64,000 nt of DNA, taken from the NCBI RefSeq assembly GCF_013201705.1, contig NZ_CP053837.1:1922001-1986000 (forward strand). The letters run 5' to 3'. The stretch's first letter is position 1. Each line of letters begins with the position of its first letter. The notes beneath the pieces were generated by a model. That model was not told the DNA's origin and did not search any database. It saw only the letters and a list, made by a program, of their open reading frames with translations. The position numbers and the translations under genes are program-made. Shown here one piece after another: positions 1 through 9,460 of this stretch. The stretch comes from Aliarcobacter faecis (GTDB lineage: Bacteria; Campylobacterota; Campylobacteria; Campylobacterales; Arcobacteraceae).

Positions 1-1286
1 ATTTTGCTAAAGTGGTACCAATTTCAGCAATAAAAGCTTTAGAAGGAAGAGCAAAAGAGAAAACTATTTTAATTGAAGATGAAAATATAAATCTTTTAAC
101 TCAACTAAAAAAAGAGCTCCTATCAAAAGATATAGAAGATAATGCTGATATTGAGAAATTATTAACTGAACATAAAAATAAAATAAAATCTATAAGATTA
201 AGTGATACATCAAATAATATAAAACTTTTAGAAGATTCAAATATTCAAGAGGTTTTAGATTTTATTGAAACAACAATAAGACCACAAGCAGCTGAAGCAA
301 AAGAGTTTGCTATTAAAAAAGATTTAAGAAGTTTTTGTGATATTTTAATAAAAGAGTATGAAACAATCATCAAAGTTTATGATGCTTTAGTTGAAGTTTT
401 AGAATCTTGTGAAGCAAAAGTTGATGAAGCTTTTGAAAATATTCATAAAAAATACTCTAAAGAACTTTTTAATATATATAATTCACTTGAAACTGTTATG
501 GAAAAAATAGCAAACGAGACATTTAAAAATATTAAAAGAAAAAAATCTCTTAGATTTGAAGAGTCAAAATCGCTTTTTGGTGAGAAAATAGAGAAATTTG
601 AGTATGAAACATTTTGGATTGATAGTGATGCTGTTTATAAAGCACTATTTTATGATGATCAAACCGTAGATAAAATGTTCAAAAGATCAATTAAACTTCT
701 TAAAAATATAGAATTGGATACAGATGAAGCATTTAGAGATGTTTATAGAGTAATAAAAAATGATGTTGTAAAGTGGCAAGAGCCTTATGAACTTATAAGA
801 AAACAAAGAGAGATAGCTTCAGATATAGAGTTCTCAAATACTAGGCACTTTGCAGCAAAAGTTTATGAAAATGTTTTAAGAACTTTTCATAAAGCAATTT
901 TGGAAAATATTTCAGCACTAAGAAAGAAATTTGCATACTTTAATGGTGCATTATCATACTCATATATACAAACAACACAAGCAACTATTGCTCACTTTGA
1001 ACAACAAATAAGTGAAAGTGAAGAGCTTTATAAAAAAGAGCCTAGTAGATTCTCTATCTCTCATCCAAGAGAAGATGAAATTGTTGCAAAGTTAAAAGCA
1101 AATTTTGGATTTGAAAAAATAGAGGATTTTTTAACTTCAAAAAGAAACTATCTATTTAAAATTATAAAATACTCAAAAGAGCAATATTTAGATATAAATA
1201 AAGATAGAATAGAGTTCGTAAAAAACAAAAAAGAGCAATATTTAGAAAAAATAAAAGATTTAGAGAAAATAAAAGAGGAGGTTTAA
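1..1286 (+). CDS. dynamin-like GTPase family protein, C-terminal part (5' truncated by window edge)
   Basis: The reading frame is open to the left edge, so this is the C-terminal part of a longer protein; the GTG at 12 is probably an internal valine. The first residues read FAKVVPISAIKALEGRAKE, which looks like the end of a GTPase domain (G5-type 'PISA' strand and loop). About 400 mostly helical residues follow, rich in Lys and Glu, as in the stalk and tail of bacterial dynamin-like proteins; Campylobacter carries such genes as a tandem pair. Those proteins remodel membranes using GTP. The G1-G4 motifs lie outside the window, so the family call is an inference. A hairpin follows directly at the stop codon. 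Confidence 0.55.
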   Translation, partial: FAKVVPISAIKALEGRAKEKTILIEDENINLLTQLKKELLSKDIEDNADIEKLLTEHKNKIKSIRLSDTSNNIKLLEDSNIQEVLDFIETTIRPQAAEAKEFAIKKDLRSFCDILIKEYETIIKVYDALVEVLESCEAKVDEAFENIHKKYSKELFNIYNSLETVMEKIANETFKNIKRKKSLRFEESKSLFGEKIEKFEYETFWIDSDAVYKALFYDDQTVDKMFKRSIKLLKNIELDTDEAFRDVYRVIKNDVVKWQEPYELIRKQREIASDIEFSNTRHFAAKVYENVLRTFHKAILENISALRKKFAYFNGALSYSYIQTTQATIAHFEQQISESEELYKKEPSRFSISHPREDEIVAKLKANFGFEKIEDFLTSKRNYLFKIIKYSKEQYLDINKDRIEFVKNKKEQYLEKIKDLEKIKEEV

Positions 1287-1300
1287 CCTCTTTTCATTTT
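1271..1300 (+). terminator. hairpin terminator after the dynamin-like gene
   Basis: Stem AAAAGAGG (1271-1278) pairs with CCTCTTTT (1287-1294) around an 8-nt loop, with a T-rich tail. It overlaps the stop codon of the rightward gene and may also serve the converging leftward gene that ends at 1300. Confidence 0.55.
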
Positions 1301-1854
1301 TAAGCTTTTTTAAGATATTGAGTAAGAATTACTATTTTTACTCCATTTACCCTTCCTTCAATATGTTCAGGATTAGAAGTAAGTGAAATATTTCTTACAG
1401 CAGTTCCTCTTTTTGCAGTAAAACCAGCACCTTTTACCTCTAAATCTTTAATTATTGTAACAGTATCTCCAGCATTTAAAACTACACCATTACAATCTTT
1501 ATGAATTATTCCATCTTCAACTTTAGAAATCCCTGCTTCTGCCCAAGCTCTTACATCATCTTCCAAATACATCATATCAAGAAGGTCTTGATTTCCTAAT
1601 TTTTTCAACATTCTATATGATAAAACTTGAACAGCAGGAACACTACTCCACATAGAATCACTTAGACAAAACCAATGATTTTCATCTAAAAAACTATCAT
1701 CTTCAAATTGTGTTTTACACTTTGCACATAATAATGCTGATTGTAAAGCTGTTCCATCACTAGGACTTACCTCATAAACACTTAAGTCCTGTGTTGATTT
1801 ACAAAGTTCACAAGAAGAATCACTTCTATTTAAAAGTTCTTGTTCAATACTCAT
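1300..1854 (-). CDS. PhnA / YjdM family zinc-ribbon protein
   Basis: 184 residues. The N-terminus has a zinc-ribbon pattern, C15-x2-C18 and C43-x2-C46. The last ~65 residues form the compact beta-rich PhnA domain (NAGDTVTIIKDLEVKG...). The family was named after a phosphonate operon, but in most bacteria the gene stands apart from phosphonate genes and its function is unsettled; nothing here links it to phosphonate use. It is a single leftward gene between a convergent dynamin-like gene and a divergent HPP gene. The ATG has a GAGGTAA-type ribosome site about 8 nt upstream. Confidence 0.85.
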   Translation of the reverse strand: MSIEQELLNRSDSSCELCKSTQDLSVYEVSPSDGTALQSALLCAKCKTQFEDDSFLDENHWFCLSDSMWSSVPAVQVLSYRMLKKLGNQDLLDMMYLEDDVRAWAEAGISKVEDGIIHKDCNGVVLNAGDTVTIIKDLEVKGAGFTAKRGTAVRNISLTSNPEHIEGRVNGVKIVILTQYLKKA

Positions 1855-1994
1855 AAAAATTACCTCATTTTAAGAAAATAGCTTGGATTATAGCAAAATA
1901 AACAAAATCTAAAATTTTGTAAACTTTTATTGACCAAAATCATAAGAATTAAGAGTAAATTTTATTATTATAGTATTCAAAGAGGTATTTAATA

Positions 1995-2609
1995 ATGAAA
2001 TTTTTTTATAAACAATTCCAAAAAATAAACTCTGAGCCACTTGATAAATCAAATATGTTTTGGTCATGGATTGGCTCTTTTTTAGGAATTATATTAATTG
2101 CATTTTTTCATAAGAATTTTTTAGATGATGATGGATTAATACTAGTTTTAAGCTCTTTTGGAGCAAGTGCTGTTTTAATTTATGGGGCAATAAATTCACC
2201 TCTTGCTCAACCAAAAAATCTAATAGGTGGTCATATAATATCTGCAATTATAGGAGTTATCTCTTATAAACTTTTTGCACCAAATCTTTTCTTAGCTGCT
2301 GCAATTGCTGTTTCAACCTCTATTTTAATTATGCAATTAACTCTAACTTTACATCCTCCAGGAGGGGCAACAGCACTAATAGCTGTTATTGGAAATGAAC
2401 AAATTCATAATTTAGGCTTTTTTTATGTAATAATTCCTGTTTCTAGTGGAGCATTAATTCTATTTTTAATAGCATTTATTATAAATAATATCCCAAGAAA
2501 TAGAGCATATCCACAAAGTTATAAAGAGTTTTTAAAAAAACATTATAAAAGGTATAAGAGAAAGAGTTTAAAAAAAGTAGTATTCAAAAAAAATACTATT
2601 AAAAATTAA
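1995..2609 (+). CDS. HPP family integral membrane protein
   Basis: 204 residues with four predicted membrane helices (about residues 23-40, 48-66, 75-120 as a hydrophobic block, 135-160). The signature HPPGGATAL lies near residue 120, which defines the HPP family. Some HPP proteins have been linked to nitrite transport in plastids and cyanobacteria; the bacterial role is generally unknown. The C-terminus is a very basic cytoplasmic tail rich in Lys. Start ATG is preceded by AAAGAGG. It is monocistronic and converges on the response regulator gene, whose stop lies 5 nt beyond its own. Confidence 0.85.
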   Translation: MKFFYKQFQKINSEPLDKSNMFWSWIGSFLGIILIAFFHKNFLDDDGLILVLSSFGASAVLIYGAINSPLAQPKNLIGGHIISAIIGVISYKLFAPNLFLAAAIAVSTSILIMQLTLTLHPPGGATALIAVIGNEQIHNLGFFYVIIPVSSGALILFLIAFIINNIPRNRAYPQSYKEFLKKHYKRYKRKSLKKVVFKKNTIKN

Positions 2610-2614
2610 ACCTT

Positions 2615-3349
2615 TTAATAAATTCTTATACTATATCCAACACCATAATTGTTTTGAATATCTAACATTGGTACTTTTTTTCTAAGTCTTGAAATAAGAT
2701 TCTTTAAATTTGATATTAGAATATCCAATTCACTCTCTTCATCATATAAATAGTTTGTAATCTGTTTATTTGTATATATTTTCTGAGGTGTTTTCATCAA
2801 TAAATCAAGAAATAAAAACTCTTTTTTTGTAAGTTTTAAAACCTTTTGATTTAAAATAAGTTGTTTCTCTTGCTTATTCCAAGAAAGTTCATCTGATAAT
2901 TTTATAAAAACTGAATTCTTTTCATTTTTATAAACTCTTTTGTTATATATATTTCTGGAAACATTAAAAATAACTTCTAAGAAATTATCATAATCTATTG
3001 GTTTTAGGACAAATTGAAAAACTCCTACATTTACAAGTTCCATTAAATAATGGGTTTCACTATGAGCTGATAAAACTACTACCTTTTGTTCAGGATTAAT
3101 TCTATATATATTTTTTATCAACTCTATTCCATCCATATTTGGCATCTGAATATCTGTTATTATTAAATCATAATTATTTGTAGAACTCATATATTTAAAA
3201 AAAGCTTCTTCACCGTCATAAGCTATATCTACTTTATAAAAGATATCTTTAAGTAAAAGTGCCATCTCTTTTGATAAATTTTCATCATCTTCTACAAATA
3301 AAATAGCAATTTCTCTTCCATATTTTTCCAATAAATTATAATCTAGCAA
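2615..3349 (-). CDS. OmpR/PhoB-type response regulator in a chemoreceptor operon
   Basis: 244 residues. Receiver domain, residues 14-125: acidic pocket E20-D21-D22, phosphoacceptor D66 in the ITDIQMPNMDG motif, and K116 in LKPID. A C-terminal OmpR-type winged-helix DNA-binding domain covers about 145-243. The start is TTG with an AAGGAT ribosome site 5-6 nt upstream; no better in-frame ATG precedes the receiver domain. It is the last gene of a leftward unit after a chemoreceptor (3993-6317) and an unknown protein (3360-3977), with gaps of only 10-15 nt. No histidine kinase is in this unit, so its kinase partner is not evident; the orphan kinase at 11540 is one possibility. Confidence 0.88.
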   Translation of the reverse strand: MLDYNLLEKYGREIAILFVEDDENLSKEMALLLKDIFYKVDIAYDGEEAFFKYMSSTNNYDLIITDIQMPNMDGIELIKNIYRINPEQKVVVLSAHSETHYLMELVNVGVFQFVLKPIDYDNFLEVIFNVSRNIYNKRVYKNEKNSVFIKLSDELSWNKQEKQLILNQKVLKLTKKEFLFLDLLMKTPQKIYTNKQITNYLYDEESELDILISNLKNLISRLRKKVPMLDIQNNYGVGYSIRIY

Positions 3350-3359
3350 AATTTATCCT

Positions 3360-3977
3360 TTAACTCTTTCTTTTTTTACTCTTTTTTCTACCTGTATTTA
3401 TTTTGTATTCCACTTTTTTAAGTTTTTCTATTAATTTTGAAGATATTTTATACATATTCATAACAACTGCTCTTTTTTCTAAATCTAAATCTTTTTTTGC
3501 ATCATCAAATCTATTTATCAAAGCCAAATAGTCAATAGATTTCAAATATGGATAAAAATAACTGCTTTTTTCTTCTTCTATTATCCATTCACTTAAAAGA
3601 CAAATCACAACAAGTTCTGGTATCCAAAAGCTTCCATTTGCTAAAAGAGTCTCAATAGTTTTAACTAAAGTATCATAATAAACCATTAAAGGTTCTTCTT
3701 TTTTTGCCAATATTTTTAGTGTAGAGTTTTTATTTGCATTTTCTATTAAACTTCTTAAATAAGAAGAATTTATAACTGTATCTTGTAACTCATATAATAA
3801 AGTTCTTAAAGTAAACTCTATAAAATCATTATCCTCTTTATTTGATAGTTCAAAATAGTAAACCCCTTTATCTATTTGATTAAAATACTCTTCTAATGTT
3901 GTTCTTATAAATACTAAAAGAGCTTCAGTTTTTATATCTCTCAATAATTTTGGTTTTACTCTATTTGTACAATTCAT
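3360..3977 (-). CDS. hypothetical protein between a chemoreceptor and a response regulator
   Basis: 205 residues, not recognised. It is predicted to be almost all alpha-helical, without signal peptide or clear membrane segment, with a strongly basic C-terminal tail (GRKKSKKRKS). Aromatic residues are frequent in the middle (WIPELV, SYFYPYLKSIDYL). It starts 15 nt after the chemoreceptor stop and ends 10 nt before the response regulator start, so the three genes are very probably co-transcribed. By position it may link receptor and regulator, but nothing in the sequence shows an enzymatic or binding motif. Confidence 0.75.
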   Translation of the reverse strand: MNCTNRVKPKLLRDIKTEALLVFIRTTLEEYFNQIDKGVYYFELSNKEDNDFIEFTLRTLLYELQDTVINSSYLRSLIENANKNSTLKILAKKEEPLMVYYDTLVKTIETLLANGSFWIPELVVICLLSEWIIEEEKSSYFYPYLKSIDYLALINRFDDAKKDLDLEKRAVVMNMYKISSKLIEKLKKVEYKINTGRKKSKKRKS

Positions 3978-3992
3978 ATGCTCATCTTAATA

Positions 3993-6317
3993 TTAAAAAG
4001 TTTCCCATTCTTCATTAGTCGAATCAATCTTTATATTAGTCTTATTTGAACTATTTACTTTAGATTTTATCTTCTTTGGAACTATTTCCTCTACTACTCT
4101 TTTTTGTGAATTTTCTATTCTATTTGCTTTCACATCATTTTTACCTATAAACTCTTTTGCATTTGCATTTTTAACTACTATATTTGCAATATTATCTGTT
4201 AAACTTGATATATCATGAGTTTGTGAAGCTATCATAGCATTTTGTTGAGTTTGTTGGTCTAGTTGATTTACTGCATCATTTATCTGCTCTATTCCCATTA
4301 ATTGCTCTTTACTTGACATCTCTATATCTGATATTAATGTTATAGTCTCTTCTATATTCTTACTTAAATCAACATATCCATGTATCATATTTGTTGCTAT
4401 TTGTTTACCTTCATTCGCTTTTTGTGTTGCATTCTCTACTATATTTTTTATCTCTCTTGCTGCTTCTGCACTTCGTGAAGCTAAGTTTCTTACTTCTTGA
4501 GCAACAACTGCAAACCCTTTTCCTGCCTCTCCTGCTGTTGCTGCTTCTACTGCTGCATTTAGTGAGAGAATATTTGTTTGGAATGCTATATTATCAATAA
4601 CTCCTATTGCTTCATTTACTAAATTTACCTGAGTATTTATCTCTTCCATTGCTGTTGTTGTTTGATTTGCTAACTCTTCTCCCTCTTTTACTGATTTTGT
4701 TACATTATTTGACAAGTTAGACATCTTTGCTATACTTTGTGTATTATTTCTTATATTACTTGTTATCTCTTCTAATGCTGCTGCTGTCTCTTCTAAACTT
4801 GCTGCTGCCTCATTTGAACTTATATTCAATTTATCTACATTCTCTAAAAGTATTCTTGAACTATTCTCTAATGTTAATCCATTTGATTTATTCTCTACTA
4901 ACATTGATGTTATTGAGTCTCCTAAATGATTTACTCCATTTGCTAGTTTTAATAGATGCTCTTTTAACCCTTTTTGGTCTATCTTATTTAAATAATTATA
5001 ACTTGCATACTGTTCTAATATATTTAATATATTATTTATATTTGATTCAAGATTCTCTCCCATATTATTTAATACATTTTTTAATTGCATTAATGCTGGA
5101 TTTGATACTTGAGTATTTAATCTTTGGCATAAATCTCCTTGTTCAAACTCCCCTAATACTGCTATTGTCTCATCTATTAATCTTCTATCTTCTTCTACAC
5201 CTTTTTGTGTTTTTAAGATATTCTCATTTACAATCTTACTCATTTGTCCAAATTCACAGTTACCATTTATTTTTATTAAATCTACTGTTAATTTATCTCT
5301 ATTTAAGTAAGCAAAAAACCCTAATAATCCATCTTCAAAAGTTTTTAGTAAATTTGAAATATTTCTTGAAATAGCTATTGATACTATAACACCTACAATT
5401 AGTATTATCAAACCTACAATTAATATTACAACTTTTATAAAGCTATTTAAACCATCAACATTTGAACCAATATCATCTTGGATTTTACCTTGAGAAACTA
5501 AAATCTCGTGTCCTAAGTCTTGAATCTTTTTTGTTAATACATTTAACTCATCTTTAATTACACTATTTCTTGCATTAACTGCTTCATAAAGTTGAATAAC
5601 ACCATCTTCATAGTTTTTTAAAGTAGTTTCAAACTCTTTTATCTCTGTTGCATTTCTTTGCCCAAAAATAGATTTAATAATTTTAAGTTCATTTGTTATT
5701 AATGAAATATTTTTTTTAACCACTTCAAAGTCATCATTACTATTTGTTTCCATAAATTTTAAAACATAAATTTGCATAATCAAAACATCATTTAGTAGTT
5801 TTGAAACTTCAAAACTACTTTCATAATTTCTACTTTCAGACTCTTTTACTACAACTGAAGATAAAATTTGCTCTACTTTTTTACCGTTTTTGTATAAATT
5901 CTCATTTAAAATATTATCTCTTGTTTGCATATAATTTATAACTTTAGAAAAAGAGTTTTTATAATTATCTAAAGATTTATCTACATCTTGCATTTGAGCT
6001 TTTATTGTAGGATTTTTTAAATTCTCAATTCCTAAATTCACAAGAGCTTTTATTTCTACAAACTCTTTATTAAACTCATCTATACTACTTTTTTGATGAG
6101 ATTTTATATACTCTAAAATAGTACTATTCATTTTTAATAAAGAGATATCAATATTTGCTATAGTCTTCGCATTTTTTGCTATTCTTCTATATTCAGAAAA
6201 ACCATCACTCGTTTCATTTATAGATTTTGTTGCAAAAAGAACAAATCCAAGAATTAATATAATTATTATAGAAAAAGAAAAAATTAATTTCTTCTTTATT
6301 GTTAAATTATTTAACAT
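3993..6317 (-). CDS. methyl-accepting chemotaxis protein with WETF C-terminus
   Basis: 774 residues. TM1 at about 10-29, a ~260-residue helical periplasmic sensor region, TM2 at about 292-317, a linker with the FFAYLN and EFGQMxKIVNENI motifs shared with the neighbouring receptor, then the signalling hairpin. The hairpin tip reads [21 protein letters not shown], nearly identical in the three receptors here. The protein ends in NEEWETF, which matches the CheR/CheB-tethering pentapeptide of E. coli Tar and Tsr (NWETF); neither other receptor in the window has it. The ATG has a GGGGGA ribosome site and overlaps the end of a 23-codon upstream ORF. It heads an operon with an unknown gene and a response regulator. 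Confidence 0.93.
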   Translation of the reverse strand: MLNNLTIKKKLIFSFSIIIILILGFVLFATKSINETSDGFSEYRRIAKNAKTIANIDISLLKMNSTILEYIKSHQKSSIDEFNKEFVEIKALVNLGIENLKNPTIKAQMQDVDKSLDNYKNSFSKVINYMQTRDNILNENLYKNGKKVEQILSSVVVKESESRNYESSFEVSKLLNDVLIMQIYVLKFMETNSNDDFEVVKKNISLITNELKIIKSIFGQRNATEIKEFETTLKNYEDGVIQLYEAVNARNSVIKDELNVLTKKIQDLGHEILVSQGKIQDDIGSNVDGLNSFIKVVILIVGLIILIVGVIVSIAISRNISNLLKTFEDGLLGFFAYLNRDKLTVDLIKINGNCEFGQMSKIVNENILKTQKGVEEDRRLIDETIAVLGEFEQGDLCQRLNTQVSNPALMQLKNVLNNMGENLESNINNILNILEQYASYNYLNKIDQKGLKEHLLKLANGVNHLGDSITSMLVENKSNGLTLENSSRILLENVDKLNISSNEAAASLEETAAALEEITSNIRNNTQSIAKMSNLSNNVTKSVKEGEELANQTTTAMEEINTQVNLVNEAIGVIDNIAFQTNILSLNAAVEAATAGEAGKGFAVVAQEVRNLASRSAEAAREIKNIVENATQKANEGKQIATNMIHGYVDLSKNIEETITLISDIEMSSKEQLMGIEQINDAVNQLDQQTQQNAMIASQTHDISSLTDNIANIVVKNANAKEFIGKNDVKANRIENSQKRVVEEIVPKKIKSKVNSSNKTNIKIDSTNEEWETF

Positions 6318-6382
6318 TCAAATCCCCCTATTGTTATTAACAGCATTAATAATAACTTACTTTTTATACCAATATTTCCCAT
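6311..6382 (-). CDS. 23-residue leader ORF resembling a chemoreceptor N-terminus
   Basis: ATG with a GAGGG ribosome site 7 nt upstream encodes [20 protein letters not shown] followed by FEC. Its stop TAA overlaps the start of the downstream receptor (ATG inside GAATGTTAA). A polar/basic start followed by a hydrophobic helix is typical of the first residues of a methyl-accepting protein. It may be the remnant of an older receptor N-terminus left after recombination, or a leader peptide coupling translation of the receptor. Expression is unproven. Confidence 0.45.
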   Translation of the reverse strand: MGNIGIKSKLLLMLLITIGGFEC

Positions 6383-6494
6383 ATATTTTCCCTCTATATT
6401 TAATTTTATAATTCCAAGATTTGTTGGATTAGAAATTATCTTATACTCATTAAGATTTACTATTCAATTTATATTTATCAACTCTTTTTTTATA

Positions 6495-6530
6495 TTATAA
6501 TATAAGAGTGTATTCAAAAAGTATCATTAT
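6495..6530 (-). promoter_or_regulatory. conserved 36-bp promoter-like motif, copy A
   Basis: Read on the minus strand this has a TATTATAA -10-like box preceded by a conserved block containing GATACTTT. It lies about 110 bp upstream of the leader ORF and 180 bp upstream of the receptor ending at 3993. Near-identical copies are at 9349-9384 and 11411-11446, each upstream of another leftward sensory gene. An inverted match to its GTATCAT core lies at about 6569-6577. Confidence 0.6.
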
Positions 6531-6586
6531 TAGGTAAACTTATTTATTTTAACTCAAAAAATAATATTATGATACTTCTAGATTAT

Positions 6587-8815
6587 TTATTCTTGTGAAC
6601 ACACACTCTTTTTAACCATATTTAATTCATCAAATATATGAGAAGTTAAAATCTCAATATCTACTGCTAAATCTTTTAAATTTACTGTTGAGTCAATTTT
6701 TATATCTTCATTTACATATATTTGAACACTATTATGAATATCTGAATGATATTTTTTTAATTTACTCCAACTTGAAGTTTTTGTATATTTTTCTTGTTTA
6801 TCTTCAGACTCTTTTATCCATTTCCCTAGATTACAATCATTACAAGATACTACTGTCCATTTCTCATTTTTTCCTAGTCTTGCGAAATTATTCTCTTTAA
6901 ATCTTATATGGTCATTTTTCAATTTTGCTGTTTTAAATACTAAATCTATATTACAAATATAATCTTTTGTCTGTTTTGAATAGTTAGCTAAATTTGCAGC
7001 AGAAACCAATCTTGAAGATAGTTCAGAAACCTCTTTTGATAAATCATTTATTTGATTTGAAACCATGGCATTTTGTTGTGTTTGTTGGTCTAGTTGATTT
7101 ACTGCATCATTTATCTGCTCTATTCCCATCAATTGCTCTTTACTTGCCATCTCTATATCTGAAATCAATCTTACTGTTTGTGATATATTTAAATTTAACT
7201 CTCCATACCCTTTTATCATATTTGAAGCTATATTTTTCCCTTCATTCGCCTTTTGAGTCGCATTCTCTACTATATTTTTTATCTCTTTTGCTGCTTCTGC
7301 ACTTCTACTTGCTAAGTTTCTTACTTCTTGTGCTACTACAGCGAACCCTTTTCCTGCCTCTCCTGCTGTTGCTGCTTCTACTGCTGCATTTAATGATAAA
7401 ATATTTGTTTGAAATGCTATTTGGTCTATTACACTTATAGCCTCATTTACTAAATTTACCTGAGTATTTATCTCTTCCATTGCAATTGTTGTTTGATTTG
7501 CTAATTCTTCTCCCTCTTTTACGGATTTTGTTACACTATTTGACAAGTTAGACATCTTTGCTATACTTTGTGTATTATTTCTTATGTTACTTGTTATCTC
7601 TTCCAGTGCTGCTGCTGTCTCTTCTAAAGAAGTTGCTGCTTCGTTTGCATTTGTTGATAAGTTTTCAGATGATGCAGATAAAATAGTTGTATCTTCATTT
7701 AGTTTATCTCCAGTAGTTAAAATCATAGCTAATAGTTCAGAAACATTATTCCCTACTAATCTCGTACTAGATTTTAAACTTCCATAAGTTCCTGTCATTT
7801 CTAAATCTTCAGGAACTCTACTTTCAAAATGAGATTCTCCAAAATCCAATAAAACTTTACTTATTAAAGAAATTTTTAGTTGCAGATCATTCGCAAGAGC
7901 ATTAATATTATTTTTTATATTTTCAATTTGTGGATTTTCACACTTTAGTTTGATTTGATACATAAAAAAACCTCTTTGAATATTTTCAATCATTTTTTGT
8001 ATTTGAGATAATACTTGCTCTTCATTTAATAATATTTGATTTGATTTTCTAATGTTTTCATTTACAACTTTTGCCATTTGTCCAAATTCATCTTCTGAAT
8101 TAATCTCTATTAATCCAACTTTTGAAGATTCTTTATTTAAATAAGAAAAAAAACTCAGTAAGCCTATTTGAAAATGATTTATACTAACAACTATATTTCT
8201 AGATATAAATTGAATTATCATTTGAGCAAAAATCAAACCAATTATTATAGATATAATAATTGTATTTATACTATTTTGTACTGTTTCATTTAAAGTAGTT
8301 TTTAACTCTGAACTTTTTAAGTCATTTTCTTCAATCCAACTTAATATAGAAGATTTTAGAGGTCTGAATTGACTTGTAACTTCTATATTATCCTCTAATA
8401 TTAGAGTTTCATTATTTTTTAATTTTTCCTCTATTTTATTTAATATTTTTTTTTGTGAAGAGTATAAATTATTAATATTAAATTTTTCAAATCCTTTAGA
8501 GATATTTGAGCTATTTTTTAGTTCTAAAATCAATAAATCTAACTCTTTAATTGCTTCAAGAAAGTTATCTTTTGCTTTTGTATCATTAGAATTTAAAATT
8601 ATTCCTCTTAAAGCATTTGTTACTTGAAGACCTTGTTCACTAGTTTTATGAATTGTTGTGGAAAGTTCAGTAATTATAGAGTTTTCCTCATTAATTTGTT
8701 TTATATTATTTATAGCATAATATAGAATAATTGTAACTATTGAAAATAAAACTATATTTATAAAGCTGATAATATTTATCTTATATTTCACCTTTATATC
8801 ACCTATCTTTAACAT
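6587..8815 (-). CDS. methyl-accepting chemotaxis protein with C-terminal CZB zinc-binding domain
   Basis: 742 residues. TM1 about 15-35, a periplasmic helical sensor of ~150 residues, TM2 about 183-205, the FFSYLN / [13 protein letters not shown] linker, the signalling hairpin, then a C-terminal extension of ~130 residues. The extension has the chemoreceptor zinc-binding pattern: HIRF, then CNLGKW, then HSDIH. In other bacteria CZB domains bind zinc and some respond to hypochlorous acid through the conserved Cys. Start ATG has AAAGGTGG 5 nt upstream. A TTATC pentanucleotide repeat lies 42-61 bp upstream of the start. Confidence 0.93.
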   Translation of the reverse strand: MLKIGDIKVKYKINIISFINIVLFSIVTIILYYAINNIKQINEENSIITELSTTIHKTSEQGLQVTNALRGIILNSNDTKAKDNFLEAIKELDLLILELKNSSNISKGFEKFNINNLYSSQKKILNKIEEKLKNNETLILEDNIEVTSQFRPLKSSILSWIEENDLKSSELKTTLNETVQNSINTIIISIIIGLIFAQMIIQFISRNIVVSINHFQIGLLSFFSYLNKESSKVGLIEINSEDEFGQMAKVVNENIRKSNQILLNEEQVLSQIQKMIENIQRGFFMYQIKLKCENPQIENIKNNINALANDLQLKISLISKVLLDFGESHFESRVPEDLEMTGTYGSLKSSTRLVGNNVSELLAMILTTGDKLNEDTTILSASSENLSTNANEAATSLEETAAALEEITSNIRNNTQSIAKMSNLSNSVTKSVKEGEELANQTTIAMEEINTQVNLVNEAISVIDQIAFQTNILSLNAAVEAATAGEAGKGFAVVAQEVRNLASRSAEAAKEIKNIVENATQKANEGKNIASNMIKGYGELNLNISQTVRLISDIEMASKEQLMGIEQINDAVNQLDQQTQQNAMVSNQINDLSKEVSELSSRLVSAANLANYSKQTKDYICNIDLVFKTAKLKNDHIRFKENNFARLGKNEKWTVVSCNDCNLGKWIKESEDKQEKYTKTSSWSKLKKYHSDIHNSVQIYVNEDIKIDSTVNLKDLAVDIEILTSHIFDELNMVKKSVCSQE

Positions 8816-8856
8816 ATTTAACCACCTTTTAATAAATTTCTTAGTCTTAAAAGTTA

Positions 8857-8876
8857 TTATCTTATCTTATCTTATC
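8857..8876. repeat. (TTATC)x4 pentanucleotide tandem repeat upstream of the CZB receptor
   Basis: Four perfect TTATC units, followed by a partial TTC. On the minus (coding) strand it reads GATAA repeats and lies between a possible upstream promoter region and the ribosome site of the receptor gene starting at 8815. Short tandem repeats here could vary in copy number and change promoter spacing. Confidence 0.8.
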
Positions 8877-9065
8877 TTCCTACTAGTAAACCAATTTAGT
8901 TTAAACTACCGATTTTGCTAAACTTTTAAGCTAATTAATTTATAAATTTTCAGCCTTTGATTATCTAATAAAAAAAAGATAGATATATAAAAATGGATAA
9001 ATCTTTTTTATATATTTTGAAACTTTGTAGTCTCTTTTACCAATTATATATTAAGCACTTATTTT

Positions 9066-9311
9066 CTATACCATTATTAGTTTTTGGTCAGAATTTTGCT
9101 TTATATATAGCTCTATATTTCTTCTAGTTTCATGCAAATTAAATGCAAGGTCTTTTAAAAATCTTCTTTTACAAGTACTAAATATACTACTTGAAAATAA
9201 CATCTCTTCTTCAGTTTCCAGAATAAGCTTCATAACTAAATTATGTACATCTTCTACATCTTTTATATCACAAATTATATTGTTTTCATTGAAACTTATT
9301 TTTGAATTCAT
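9066..9311 (-). CDS. small conserved protein of unknown family (paralog 1)
   Basis: 81 residues starting MNSKISFNENN. A longer frame opens at 9359, but the ATG at 9311 has an AAAGGAGG ribosome site and matches the start of the paralog at 11373. The core is shared with that paralog almost residue for residue: ICDIKD, MKLI-ETE-EMLFSS, IFSTCKRRFLKDLAFNLHE. It is predicted helical and soluble, with a conserved Cys in the FSTCKRR segment and conserved His residues. No known domain was recognised. It precedes the CZB chemoreceptor, as its paralog precedes a PAS protein and receptor, so a role in chemoreceptor signalling is inferred. Confidence 0.75.
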   Translation of the reverse strand: MNSKISFNENNIICDIKDVEDVHNLVMKLILETEEEMLFSSSIFSTCKRRFLKDLAFNLHETRRNIELYIKQNSDQKLIMV

Positions 9312-9348
9312 ACTTAAATAAACCTCCTTTAGAAAAATTATTTTAAAA

Positions 9349-9384
9349 TTATAATACAAGAGTGTATTTAGAAAGTATCATTAT
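9349..9384 (-). promoter_or_regulatory. conserved 36-bp promoter-like motif, copy B
   Basis: Minus-strand TTGTATTATAAT resembles an extended -10 box; upstream is the GATACTTT block. With copy C the similarity extends about 80 bp, from the motif through the ribosome site to the start codon of the two small paralogous genes. Confidence 0.65.
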
Positions 9385-9460
9385 GGGGTAAATTTATTAT
9401 TTTAGTTTTACCTAATATATAATATCTACTTCTAAGTCTATAGTCATTTTAAAATTTATG

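Noticed and set aside
12-14. GTG at 12 as the start of the first gene
   Set aside because: The frame is open upstream to the edge and the residues there fit the inside of a GTPase domain.
4391-7787. Long Leu-rich open frames on the plus strand opposite the chemoreceptors
   Set aside because: They mirror the conserved receptor codons of the opposite strand, have no ribosome sites and give low-complexity Leu/Ser products.
9312-9359. Earlier start for the small paralog
   Set aside because: The strong AAAGGAGG site and the match to the paralog's start favour the ATG at 9311.
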